This document shows positions 1-11,885 of a stretch of 64,000 nucleotides of DNA, one piece after another; the stretch's first letter is position 1; the number at the start of each line of letters is the position of its first letter. The DNA lies in NCBI GenBank assembly GCA_024362935.1, contig JANCRA010000009.1, positions 16,809,572 to 16,873,571 of the forward strand, read 5' to 3'. Source of the DNA: Setophaga petechia. Lineage: Eukaryota > Chordata > Aves > Passeriformes > Parulidae. The notes beneath the pieces are model-generated. The model had not been told where the DNA came from, did not search any database, and saw only the letters and a list, made by a program, of their open reading frames with translations. Both the position numbers and the translations under genes were made by a program.

Positions 1-3000
1 AGTATAGTTATAATGTTATATATATATATCATAAGATAATAAATCAAGCCTTCTGATCGTGGAATCAAGATCCTGACTCTTCCATCCTCTAAAAACCCCT
101 ATGACCACCGTCACAGGTTACCATGAGCTCCTCAGAGACACGGTGCTTAGTAGAAACACTGAAATAATCCTAATGGTAGTGGCAAAATAGCGCCAGTAAA
201 ACAGAATGTGCTGTAGGCACAATGCAAGGCAGAATTGCTTCAGAAGTTCCTAGAAAATTTGTGCATGCCTATTCCTTAGACCAAGAAAGAATAACCTCTC
301 ATAATAATTGTTCTCAGCTGTATTATATGCCATTTTTCACATGGCAGGAGGTACTGGGGAAATTGCAAATGTAGGAAGTTATGCTGCAGAGCAATGAAGC
401 TGGAGTTGTAGATGAGTGATCGTAAGGGCATGGGAAGAAGTGCACACAGTGCCCAGGATGCTGGCAGAAGAAATCACTACTTTTACATTTCTCGCTGTTC
501 CTTCCCTATCAGCTTTCTTGGCAGAGCTGGTCATGATGAGCTCTCCATACAGTTGTCACAATGAAACAGCTTAGCAAAGGCTAAGAGATTTTTGTAAAGA
601 ATGTACAAAAATCCTGCTGCTCTTGCCTGGGTTGGGTGAGGAAGCGTTCACACAAGCAGCTGTGCTGGCACATCAGTGGGCCAGAGGGGATGGTGATAAA
701 AGGCATCCTTCTTGCCATGGTTCACTTGGAGTCAGAAGATGACATCTGTCCATAACGTGGTGCTTTCAAATGGTGAGCTGTACAATGTGACAAGTTATGT
801 GACAGCATGACAGACTGTGACATTTCAGATTGCTGTGAGCAGCACTCTTTGTTTGTGTTCACAGGTTGTGTGAGAAGGCACAGCTCTCAAAAAAATTAAG
901 TGCCTCACAGACTTGCTAAAGGGAAAATTCTTGCAAATTAAGAAAAGGGGAAGAAATAAACTATTTCAAAAGAAGTGGATAGGCAAAAAATCTTGAGTCA
1001 ACACTTCTTTACAGTTAACTTTATGTTTTGTTATGCCTGTTACAAATCTAAGAATAATTCAGAATAATTTCTATAAAACTTCAGGGCATAGGAGAGCAGG
1101 AGAAATGGCACTTTTATACCTCTTAGATTAGATTTCTTCAATGTGAAGCAAGATTTTATTTTATTTGGGCTTAAGGAATGTAAAGGCATAATAATTACCA
1201 ATTGATACACCAATTTAATGCAGATGTTCAGAGTTCTTGAAGAGTGATAATAACTCAGAATTACCTTTCAAAAGAGATCTCAGAATTTTCAAATTCAAAA
1301 AACACAAATATTGGAAAAAGAAAGCCCCATTATATGAAAGGAATTGAAACTCTTGAATACGAAAAGTACACTAATTCTGTTCCCAGAGACATGGATAGAT
1401 TCCCCTTCCTGTTTGAGGTGAGCAATTGCTAAGCATGCAGGTTTGAAAATTTCAAAGTGAAATATTAAGAACACAGGGCACAGTTATTGCTAAATTATTG
1501 CATGCAGATTCTAGTGTATGGGCTAGATCTTAAAATGAAATTCAGCAGTCTGGCTGAGTCTCTCAGACTTGGGTCTGGCTTCACCCAAAAAAATATGGAG
1601 CTGCTGCTCAAACATGCTTCAAACCGTCACATGAATGAGATTCAGAAAGAATTTTAGCCATGGCCAAAGATAAAGTAATACATTGTCAAAGTTATTAATT
1701 GGTTTCTGATTAGAATCCATGAAGACCAGTCAGAATGAGAGATTCGTGAGTGTCTGTCTGTCTTGGGCTGCAAATGAAGTGGGAAGATTTCTGTACTTGT
1801 GCTAGCATAGCTGTAGCTGTTCTTTGAGCTCTGGCCAGCTGATGCAAATGACTTGGCTAGCAAAGGCATTACAAGTTTTTATGTTTAGATGTCAGATAAC
1901 ACTTTTCGTCAGTCATGGAGAAGTTCCTACTGCATTTGCATTCAGGGATGCCTGGATATTGGTGGATGCTTTTTTATCCCACATTCTTTGAGCCTCTTGT
2001 CTTAAGCTGCTCATTTTTGGTGGTGTTAGTGATGGAAGGCAACTAAGAATGGGCTGTGCACCTGCTCCTGGGAGCTCCAAAGTTCATCCTCTTCCTGCAC
2101 TCTTGTGGGCTGTGATCTACACAGCTCCATTAGCTCTGTACACATTCTGACAACTGAACTGCAGGGGAGTTTACAATTTCTTCAGGCTGCCTGAATGAGT
2201 CTTGGCTTCTTGCTGGGACAGCAATCCCATTATTCCAGCCACCAGGACTGTGAGTGGCTTCATCACCAGCTAGCTGGCAGAGGTTATAGGTGGGGAAAGG
2301 TAGTTGAAAGCAGCTGGTCCTTGGCAAGATTGAAAAACATCAGGTGCAACTGTTATTGGCCCTACCTGTGTGCCACTGTTGGAGCAAGTCTGCAGAGGCA
2401 TTGCTGAAACGTGGGAATTATACTTTGTGTACACCATAGCCAAAACTATGACAAATAGCAATGGAGTTTTTGCTAATGTTATAGCTTTTAAAAGACTTCC
2501 AAAAAGATGAATCCTGCTTTCCTGACTGTACCGATGCATATATAATCCCAAACCACCTTTTCTTTTGCTGCCAAATTGTAAACAAAGCCCTCTGTCTTCT
2601 GGAGGAGGAGTGTGCAGAGCATCAGGCTCGATATTTGATGAACATGTGAAAACCTTCACTTTCTGTAGTGCTGTAGCAGAAGAGGAACGAGACGGGCATG
2701 GCACAGGCAGGGTGTCCCTGCACAGGGAATGTGACCATGGCAGGTCCCTGGGGAGTTTGAGCCAAGGTGTGCTCCTGTCCAGCCACACCAGCACCACCAC
2801 TGGGAACAAACTGGGATGTTAAACTTCTCTCACTGCATAGCTGATTCAGCTCCTGCACTGTCCTCATGCAAGGAAAAAACACATTTTTCCCCTGAAATTA
2901 TTTTGTATTTCTCTGAAGGGTTCTTAAAATATCCACAACACAAAACATAAAGGAAAAACTGCTGGAATTTGGGTAAGATAACAATACGAAGGATATGAGG

Positions 3001-6000
3001 CAAGGTACCATTTTGTTGTGCTTTACTAGTGCTTGTAATTTATATCTCATCACTTTCAAGGCCTCTGCTGGCAATATTTCCTTCTAAGAATAGAGCTTAA
3101 AGGTATTTTAAGAATTCTAGTTGTTGTGCAATTAATAGGGTAACACTTTGTTCTAAGTAAAAAGATCTGCTGTTTTGAGAAGTAACAGTATTTTGCATGT
3201 AAAAAAAGGGGGAATGGAGAATGTTTTATTGCCAGCACTTTTCCTTACAGGGGGATGAATCATTTACATTCTTGGCAACCAAGCTTAAATTCACAAGAAT
3301 GCTCAGTTTGATCAACTTCCTTCAAAACACTAAACTCAAAGTACAGAGGAAAAAAGAGAGAAAGAAACTTGGATGGGCTTGGATGTGGAAGACATTACAA
3401 GATGGACATCCAAGTAGGAAGACAATAAATCTAGTGTACAAATTGTTTTGCCCAAAGCAAGTCGCTGACTTGCTGTTACAAGAGGGTCCAGTCTAAATTA
3501 AGAGAGTACTGGAAGGGAGAAATAAAACAAGGAGGGAAAGAGCCAGAGCAGAGAAAGAAAACCCCTGCCAATCTGGCAGACATGGAGGATGTTGTGTCAA
3601 ACATCAGTTTATTTGCTAACAAAACAATGTGAATTTTCATGAAATTTCATTTAAAAATTCCTTCAGAATGGAAGATTGTGCTGAGAAACAAAATATGAGA
3701 ATACAGTTCGTTTAGATGCAAGGAAAGTGCCTATGTTTGGGCTGTTGTTTCACACAGCAAAGACTGAGGGCCATGGAGGGAAGGAAGGAGCACAGGGTGA
3801 ACCAAGCTATCCCTCATTGCTTCTCTCCATGTGTGCAGTGGACCCCACTGAGGAAGGGGTGGCACTGAAAATGGTCTGGTTTAGTTTTATTCTAAGGGAT
3901 TCTTTTGCAGCTGGATTAGTTGCCTGGGCTGGTTCGCCAAGCAGCCCCCAGTGGCGCTGCACAATACACCCAAGTATCAGTGGAGGAGACGACAAGAGTA
4001 AGGGGACATAGCAGAGGGGGAATGAAGAAGCTGGACAGGCACTGCTACTGTGCCACCTCATTTGTGATCTTCTATACACCACTGATCTAAGGGACTTTTG
4101 GCTTGCCACACTTTTCTGCTCAGAGACAGTCAAGTGACAGCTTCAATGAGACCAGCACAATTGCTTGTTGGCTGAAGTAAAAACAACCCAAGTAAAACCC
4201 AAAACATTATTTAGTGTGGAATTCCTTTTTCTAGATCATCCTGTGGTCATACAAACAGCTGTGTCAGTATAAAAGCATGACAGTGAGGAGTGGTAGAATA
4301 CAAGAAGGAAGTACACCTGCCCAGTACCGTTTGATTTCCCCCTGCTCTTCATACCAATGCTCTGCCACCCCTCACCTGCAGTGCACATGGGGCTGCAGCA
4401 CCTCTGGATGATCAGGGTAAATGTGACTGTGTCATGTCCTGCAGCTAGCACAGAGCTCCTGTGCTTCTCTTCAGGGTGTTCTCTCAAAATATATTTGATA
4501 CTTACCGAACCTAATATGGGTAGAAGTAAATAATTGGGGAAGAATAAGTAGATGCCTAGGAGAGCTGGGCCAGGCCACAAAGGATAACTGCAACTCAAAG
4601 CAGGACCCAAGATACTGCAGAAGTGTTGGTGTCTAATAACCTCAGCATCACACAATTGTTGTTGTGTGTCTTTAGGGTCCCAGCTCCAGTGTGTTCCTCA
4701 GTATGTTTCAGTATGTTTCTGTCAAGCTCTGCAGTGCTGAGACACTGAATCCAGTACTGCTCTCTGATTCTGTAATCAGATATGTTGCTTATATGTAGTA
4801 AATCCCACACTTTTGGGACACTGAATGTACTGTGTATTCACCAAGCAACCACATCCCATTCATAGAATAAGATCAGTGCTTCCTGGTCTGGTTTCCTGTA
4901 CACAGATTGTACAATAGGTCACCACAGGTCCTGGGGATATGTTCAGGTTTTCCACATGTGTAGCTTTCCTATCCAAGCTGCAGTACAGACAATCCTCAAA
5001 CATCTGTGCAGGCAAATTTTACGGGCAGAAAAAGAAAATATCTAGCAGAAGAAAATATCTAGCAAATCTGGACAGAGGGTAGCCCCAAGTCAGAGCCTCC
5101 AACACATCATGAAACACTGGACCAAGCTTCCAAAAAGAAATGTGAGGAATCTTCACACTGGAGCTTTTAAGATTAGAAAAGTATCTGCCATAGTGAAGTC
5201 AGCCTAAACTAGATCCCTCACTGCCTTATTTCCCATAAGAAATACTAGTTTGACTCTGTGCAGCATGAAGAGTGGCAAGCACAGTCTGTTCTCTGCTCTG
5301 CAGCTTGCTCTCTCATTCTCCAGCCTCTCATGTTCCCAGTGTGAAACTCAGTGCAGAAACTTTGGGCTGAACACTGAGAAAAGGGAGATTTGTATGCAAT
5401 GAGTCTGTGTATTCATGCACGAGAGAAACTGTGGCAGCAATGGTGTTCCCTCATAGTAATGCAGAGCAAGACGGATATGCGATCAAGCTTTTTTTCGGGA
5501 TTAAAATAAGCAGAACAAGAGCCAATTGTTGTTTTGGGGAAGAGGAAAGCAGTTGATGTCAAAATGTTTCACCGACTTGGCAAAAATGCCAAGCTGGCCC
5601 TGCCTGCAGAATACAAGGACTTCAAAGGGCTTATCTTGAATAAGAATTGAGGGAGCCAGATCACCGCTTCCTACATGTATTCAGCTAAGGTTAAATGGTA
5701 TGCAAGGCTATATCCCAAGGGTGTGTTTTCCTGCTGATGCCATGCAAGCTGCTGACGCCTCTATCTGGTTTGCGGGATGCGTCTTGCTATAGCTGTGTAC
5801 ACCCAGAGGGAGCTCAGTTCTGACCTAGCACCAGGAAGAGTGGGTCACACTCTCACAACTGGTTACTTCAGGAGTGCTGCTCCACAGTGGGAACACTGAA
5901 ACAGATGGTGAGGCCCGTGCTCCAGCGGTGAGCCGGTACTCAGGAGGGGCGTGTGGCTCTTAAACAGGATGCAGGCTGAATAACCCTCCATTCCTGAAGA

Positions 6001-6343
6001 GGGTGGTCCCCGAAGGTCAGGGCTGCCTTCAATGGTGTGGCAGCATGAGAGGAAACTGCCTCAGAGAGTGCTTTCATAATGCTCAGACTATGAATAAATT
6101 CAGCCTCTTGTACTCTGGGTTCCCAAGTGTTACTCATAAAATATGTGAATAAGGAGAATAAGCTTAGGAAAAGAACAATTCTCCAGCTAAACTTTCTTTA
6201 CAGGGTGAACAGGGGTCCTTCTCCCCCACCCTTTGTCTGATTTCAGACAAAGAGCTTTGCATCCTGTGCAGGAGTTCTCTTTGCTGCCTGAAAGGAACAT
6301 ATGGATTGTAGGTGATACAAAACTGGAAGAGCTTAGCTCACTG
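1..6343. other. Intergenic DNA upstream of LATS2, no gene recognised
   Basis: AT-rich, stop-dense sequence. A short (TA)n run is at 16-30, a 17-bp near-tandem repeat (GAAAATATCTAGCA twice) at about 5034-5064, and a doubled CAGTATGTTT near 4697-4716. The longest open frame (2270-2809, minus strand) has no recognisable domain or coding signature. No RNA gene is seen. Confidence 0.6.
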
Positions 6344-6500
6344 AGTAACAGAATACCTGGGGTTGGAAGGAACTCCTTGATGTGACCTAGTGCAAACCTC
6401 TATCAAGCAGCATCACCTAGAGCAGATTTCTCAGGACCATGTCCAGTCAGATTTTACAAATCCCCACTTATGGAGGCTTTGCAGCCTCTCTGGGCAGCTG
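6344..6500 (-). mobile_element. CR1 LINE 3'-UTR fragment
   Basis: Read on the minus strand this is the 3' end of a CR1. On the + strand it shows CAGAATACCTGGGGTTGGAA, then CACCTAGAGCAGATT and GCCTCTCTGGGCAGCTG, the usual order of the CR1 3' region in reverse. Only about 150 bases remain, and the upstream part is truncated or too diverged to follow. Confidence 0.75.
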
Positions 6501-8802
6501 AACAGACAGGCAATGACCAAAGACCTCTTGTCAGTACAGATAATTTTGACACTTATCAGCTTTAAGGTAAATTATTAAAGTACTACCTGAATAAATGTAC
6601 TTGATATTCACCTATTGGCTCTGGTTCTGCTGAGACTGGCTATAAAATTATGTGGACCAAGGCCGATCCATACTTAACTGAGTTGCATATTTCTGGGAAA
6701 AAGACAAAGAGACAGGTGCTACATGGGATTAACACACTGTGGTCCCATGGGAGCTCTCCCAGTTCAAGACAGGAGCAGCCATTCCTCCAGTCAGTGCTGT
6801 GCTAATACAGTGGAAGGAGGACCAAGGGTCTCTGAATCTGTTGCAACAATAAATCCAGAAAAATGATGAAGATTTTTCATCCTTTAAAAGATGAAGAGTT
6901 TTCTAAGAATATTTGTCCCTTAAATTCCAGAAGATGAGGAAATAGATAGGGTCATGCTTTCTGTTCCCATGCTTTGGAGCCAACACTTTACCCTGGCCAT
7001 CACTGTTACCAAGGCAGCATCACAGTTCTGGCAGGAGATCTTATCTGAAATTTTAACAGAGGCACATTTAGGCTATTCAAGACAGTTTTATATTGCTCAA
7101 GCTGAAGTCAGTGAAATGTTTCATTCAATTAGCAAGCAGACACAGTCTGTCAATTTCCTCTGTGCAATGCACAGAATTCTCTCTGCTTCCTCCCCAAGTA
7201 CAGTACAGCATATCTGAGCCACTGGCTACTATAATTAGGATGGGGAAAACATTTATGTGGCACTATAAAGGTGAACTGCTTTGCAAGTACAAAAACATTT
7301 TGAACTTGCTTTGCAAGTGCAAAAACCATTAAAGTCGTTCCCAAAGAATTCAGAGTCAAACTCTGAATTTGATCAAGAAAAAACACAAGGCAATTGTCTC
7401 CATGGAAAAATGGATCCTGCAGAGATAAAGAATCACCAGGGCAGCAGATCTAATTGGAGAAGGGAACTCCTGAGCTGAATGGCTGGATGTGACTCAGAAA
7501 CACTGAGTAGTTTCTTTCCTAATCTACCATGGACCTCATAGGTGAGGAGGAGTCAAGGGTTCTGTGTATGAGTTCTCCCTGTAAAACTGGCATTACTTCA
7601 GCTCACTTAGTTTCCTAAATGAAGGCAGGCTATGAAGCAGAGGCTGGGAGAAGATAAGAGGTACTGAGAGAGGATAATATCAGAAGGCACTCAGGAAGCA
7701 AGTGAGAGAACAGTGGCAAAGGAAAACCTTTGCAGAGTGAGGAGGAAGAGAGCCAATGACAAGAATAAGAAGTGAGATGGGATCCTTCAAGTGTAGGGGA
7801 GGAGAAGGTAGATTAACATATTTTTGATTAGGCTCAAGGGAGTACAAAAACCTGAAAGAGAAGCTGTCAGTGAATTTCAGTAGCTAAAGCAGGTAATGGC
7901 CAGAGCATAAAGAACTGTAGTCATGGTGATAGAAAAGCAAGGACCACTTCAAGAAGAAGTACTGAGACAGAAATGAAATGCTTCAGATTAGGCCTTTCAT
8001 AAGAGACCAGAAATGTGAAAAGGAAAGAAGATTGAAAAAAACCCCTCCCTGAACCCAGAAAAAAAATAGAGGAATTACAGAAATCATATTTGAGAGAACA
8101 GATACTGTTATATCAAACAAAAACAAAAACAATAATTAATATGTAATAGTAACAAGAGCTTCCGGAGAAGAAATTTTAAAAGCCACAGGGATCTACAACT
8201 GGATAGTCATGAACAGAATAGAAGATCATTTACCCTCTAGAAAGGTGCAGGCAGAAATGATCAGGTGCAGTCAGGGGAGGAACATGGAACAATCAGCAGT
8301 GTTTCAGGGGCCACCAGACAAAAAATCTCCGCCTACATGTTTTGTGTTACCCACTCTGGGCACACGCCTCTTCTCATTGGCAAGATGAGGGTTCAGCCTG
8401 ATGTTTCAAATGGTCATAAGGAGCAGTAACTGAAATTCCAAGTGGCCAAGAAAACACTTGTTGCATACAAACACAGTCTTTGCTTGCATTTCACAACATT
8501 GCACAAGGTTTAAAAAGTAATCTCCAAATTTGTACACCCATATCAATGCGTACACAGAGAATGGCTAAACAGACCTGGTGTGCATTGAAATTCATGTCAT
8601 AGCCAGAGCCTGCCCTCTTGCTCCATATGCACCAAGGGCTTGGCATTGCAGAGAGCATTTGAGTATCTGGACTTATATGTGAATCTTTGAGAAGTGGAAA
8701 ATAGACAGAAGAACAATTAGACTGCTCTTGTTAGGCTAAAGGGAGCATGGTGAAAAACTGTGCATTAATTGCACTACTTGAAGCAAAAAACGACCAGAGC
8801 AC
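6501..8802. other. Intergenic DNA with one imperfect 29-bp tandem duplication
   Basis: No gene is recognised. At 7273-7331 a unit containing CTTTGCAAGTACAAAAAC is repeated as CTTTGCAAGTGCAAAAAC in tandem. The left copy of a 34-bp direct repeat (7916-7949) is here; its partner abuts the 3' end of the following CR1. The segment 7950-8802 between that repeat and the CR1 does not look like CR1. Confidence 0.55.
7916..7949 (+). repeat. 34-bp direct repeat, left copy
   Basis: This copy matches 10171-10204 at 32 of 34 positions, sharing GATAGAAAAGCAAGGACCAC. The right copy begins exactly where the CR1 3' end stops. The pair therefore looks like a target-site duplication around a 2.2-kb insertion, although the length is unusual for CR1. 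Confidence 0.7.
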
Positions 8803-10170
8803 AGAGAAGACTTTTAAAAAGGGAAAAAAGGAAGACCCAGGAAACTACAGGCATGATAATCTTATCTCTGTGCCCAGCAAGATCACAGAGCAGATACTCC
8901 TGGGAGCTATGCTAAGGCACATGGAAAATGAGGTGACTGGTGGCAGCCAGCATGGCTTCACTAAGGGCAAATCATACCTGACAAATTTGGTGGCCGTCTA
9001 CAACAGGGTTACAACAGTAGTGGATAAAGGAAGAGCAACAGACATAATCCACCTGGACTTGTGCAAGACATTTGACATTGTCCCATATGACATCTTCATT
9101 TCTAAAATGCAGAGACAGAGATTTGATGGGTGGACCACTTAATAGATTGGGAATTGGCTGGATGGTCACACTCAAAGAGTTGTTGTCAACAGCTTAATGT
9201 CCGAGGGGAGACAAATGAGAAGTGGTATTCCTCAGGGATTGGTGACTGGTGCTGTTTAACAGCTTTGTCAGTGACGTGGCATAGAGTGCACCCTCAGCAA
9301 GTTTGCCAGGGATGTTGTTGTGTGGTGTGATTGACATGCTGGAGGGAAGGGATGTTATCCAGAGAAACCTTGATAGGCTTGAGAGGTGGGCCCATGTGAG
9401 CTGCATGGAGTTCAAAAAGGCCAAGTGTACCTGCACTTGCCCTGCAGCTGCATCAGAGCAATCTCAAGCACAAATACAGGCTGCATGGACGATGGATTAA
9501 GAGCAGCAGGATTTAGGGGTGCTGGTTGAAAAGCAGCTCCTGGGTGTGTTTTGGCAGTGTGCTCTCATATCCCAGAAAGCCAACTGCATCCTGGGCTGCA
9601 TCCAAAGCAGTGTGGGCAGCAGGGGGAGGGACAGGATTCTGTCCATCTCTTCTGCTGTTGTGAAACCCCACCTGCGGTGCTGCATCCAGCTCTGGAGTCC
9701 CCAGTGTAACCATGGAGTGGGTCCACTGGAGGATCATGAAGAAGATGATCAGAGTGCTGTAGCACCTCTCCTATGAAGACAACTTGTGAAAGTTGGGATT
9801 GTTCAGCCTGGAGAATGCTCTGCAGAGACCTTAGAGCAGGCTCCCAGTACCTGAAGGGGACCATATGAGAGCTGGAGAGGTTTTTTAAGAAAGCATGTTG
9901 TGACGGGACAATGGGGAGTAGTTTTAAACTGACAGAGGGCAAGTTTAGATTAGATATAAGGAAAAAATTCTTCCCTATGAATGGTGAAACACTTCCACAG
10001 GTTGCTCAGAGAAGCTGTGGATGTTCCATCCCTGGAAGTGTTAAAGGCCAGGTTGGATGAGGCTTGGAGCAACCTAGTCTAGTGGAAGGTGTCTCTGTCT
10101 CAATGGCAGGGGGTTGGAACTAGATGATCTTTAAGGACCCTTACAACCCAGACCTATGGGTTCTATGATT
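8803..10170 (+). mobile_element. CR1 LINE, 5'-truncated, dead reverse transcriptase plus 3' UTR
   Basis: About 1.37 kb of a CR1 element. It starts inside the reverse transcriptase at [12 protein letters not shown] and continues through [38 protein letters not shown] and GFDGWT before the frame breaks at 9140. Later blocks (IQRNLDRLERWAHV, and VSRK-type C-terminal sequence) appear in other frames. The catalytic FADD box reads FARD (about 9300-9311), and stops follow the GIPQG motif. The 3' UTR (about 9940-10170) has the typical GCTGTGGATGTTCCATCCCT and TCTAGTGGAAGGTGTC segments and ends TTCTATGATT. It is a fossil copy incapable of movement. Confidence 0.9.
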
Positions 10171-10204
10171 TGTAATCATGGGGATAGAAAAGCAAGGACC
10201 ACTT
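10171..10204 (+). repeat. 34-bp direct repeat, right copy
   Basis: This copy begins at the base after the CR1 3' terminus and matches 7916-7949 except at two positions (G/A near the start and T/G in the GGTGAT/GGGGAT block). Confidence 0.7.
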
Positions 10205-10833
10205 GAGTTGTTTTGCATGCTATCATAAGATGGTGCTTTAAAACAATTGGTTGTGACTTCTGTGTTTCTATTCACTTTGATTTACAGTATGGTAATATTC
10301 TTATTCATGTGTTTATCACATTCCAAAACTTAAAGAAAACTTTACTCATGTAAATTACAGATTCATTATAACCAAAATGTGTATTTTATTCATTTGCAAA
10401 TCACATATTATCCAACCTACAGTTTACTATCCCTGAACATTCAGAGCCTTTCTTCTTTAATCCTGGAGTTTTTATGAGCTCTAGCAGAGTATGTAAACGT
10501 AAGGTAGAGCAGAGACTGAAAGAAAGTAGCTAGAAAGTTGAAAGCATGTTTAGGACTGCTGTGATGCTTTTTAGACATGGAACTTTGTATTCCTGAAGTG
10601 AGCTAAAAGCAGCGGCTGGTGTGGGAAGTTAATTCAGAATAGATGTGGGTTGAAAGACTGTGTGGAAGACTAGGAGACACGCGATGATAATGATAGTCAT
10701 CAAACAGGAACACGTGGTGAAGCGTTTTTGGAGGGGAAACTCTTTCAGTTTCTATGCTGTTTTCATGTATATTATTCTGTGATGACACTCTAGTAAAGCA
10801 TGATGGAGAGCCGAGGATTTTTCAGTCTCCTAC
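10205..10833. other. Intergenic DNA, nothing recognised
   Basis: AT-rich unique-looking sequence between the CR1 and the solo LTR. No open frame of note, no repeat family recognised. Confidence 0.5.
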
Positions 10834-11885
10834 TGTGGTGGATTGACCCTGACTGGGTGCCTGATGCCCATCAAAGCTGCTTTTGTTGCTGCCATTCTCA
10901 GCTGGACAGGGGAAAGAAAATAAAACAAAAAGCTCACGGGTTGAGTTAATGACAGGGAGGCAAAGGACTCACCAATTACAGTCTTGAGCAGAACAGACTC
11001 TACTTGGGGAAAATTAATTTATTATCAATCAAATCAGGGTAGTATAATAAGAAATAAAAACTAATTCTTAAAACACTTTTCTCTCACCCCTCTCTTCCTG
11101 GATTCACTCCTGAATTCTTTATCTCCTCCCCCACAGTGGTGCAGGGGGACAGGCAATGGGGACTGCGGTCAGTTCATCACATGTGTCTCTGCTGCTTCTT
11201 CCTCCTCAGGAGGAGGCTTGTCACACTGCTCCCCTGTTCCAGTGTGGGGTCCCTCCCACAGGAGACAATTCTCCATGAACTTCTTCAACGTCAGTCCTTC
11301 CCACAGGCTGCAGTTCTTAGCACTGAGTTCTCCATCATGTGTCCCCCACGGTGTCACAAGCCCTTACAGCAAACCTACTCCAGCATGGGCTCCTCTCTCC
11401 ACAGATTCACCAGTCCTGCCAGGAGCCTGCTCCAGCATGGGCTTCCTATGGGGTCACAGCCTCCTTCATGCATTGCCCCTGTTCTAATCTGGGCTCTTCC
11501 ATGGCTGCAGGTAGATTTCTGCTCCTCTCAGAATCTCCAGGGGCACAGCTGCCTCCCCAAGGTCTGCACTGAGGCTGCAGGGGAATGTCAGCTCCAGTGC
11601 CTGGAGCACCTCCTGCCCCTCCATCACTGAACTGTGTGGTTGCTCTCATGTTTTCTCACTTTCTGGCTGCTGCTGTGCAGCTTTTTTCCACCCCATTTTA
11701 AGTCTGCTGTCCCAGAGGCATTACCAATAACCCTGATGGGCTCAGCCTTAGCCAGCAGTGGGCGGTCCATCTTGGAGTCACAGGCATTGGCTGTGTCAGA
11801 CATTGGGGCAGCTTCTGGAAGCTTCTCAGAGAAGCCACCCCTGTAGTCCCCCACTACCAAAGCCTTACCAAGCAAACCAAAAAGA
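10834..11885 (+). mobile_element. Solo LTR of an avian ERVL-like endogenous retrovirus
   Basis: A unit of about 1.05 kb starts TGTGGTGGATTGACCCTGAC and is flanked on both sides by the 5-bp direct repeat CCTAC (10829-10833 and 11886-11890), as expected for a retroviral integration. Inside is a string of imperfect repeats built around CTCCAGCATGGGCTCC and CCCACAGG-type motifs (about 11225-11500), characteristic of this avian LTR class. The tail holds GATGGGCTCAGCCTTAGCCA and AAGCCACCCCTGTAG blocks. No gag, pol or env sequence adjoins it, so it is a solo LTR left by recombination. The right end lacks the canonical CA, so the exact border could be a few bases off. Open frames within it on both strands are not genes. 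Confidence 0.8.

Noticed and set aside
2270..2809. 179-codon open frame on the minus strand
   Set aside because: No recognisable domain, no splice or promoter context, and overlapping open frames on the other strand; best explained as chance in a moderately GC-rich patch.
11136..11630. 164-codon frame on the + strand
   Set aside because: Lies wholly inside the solo LTR repeat array; not a gene and not retroviral coding sequence.
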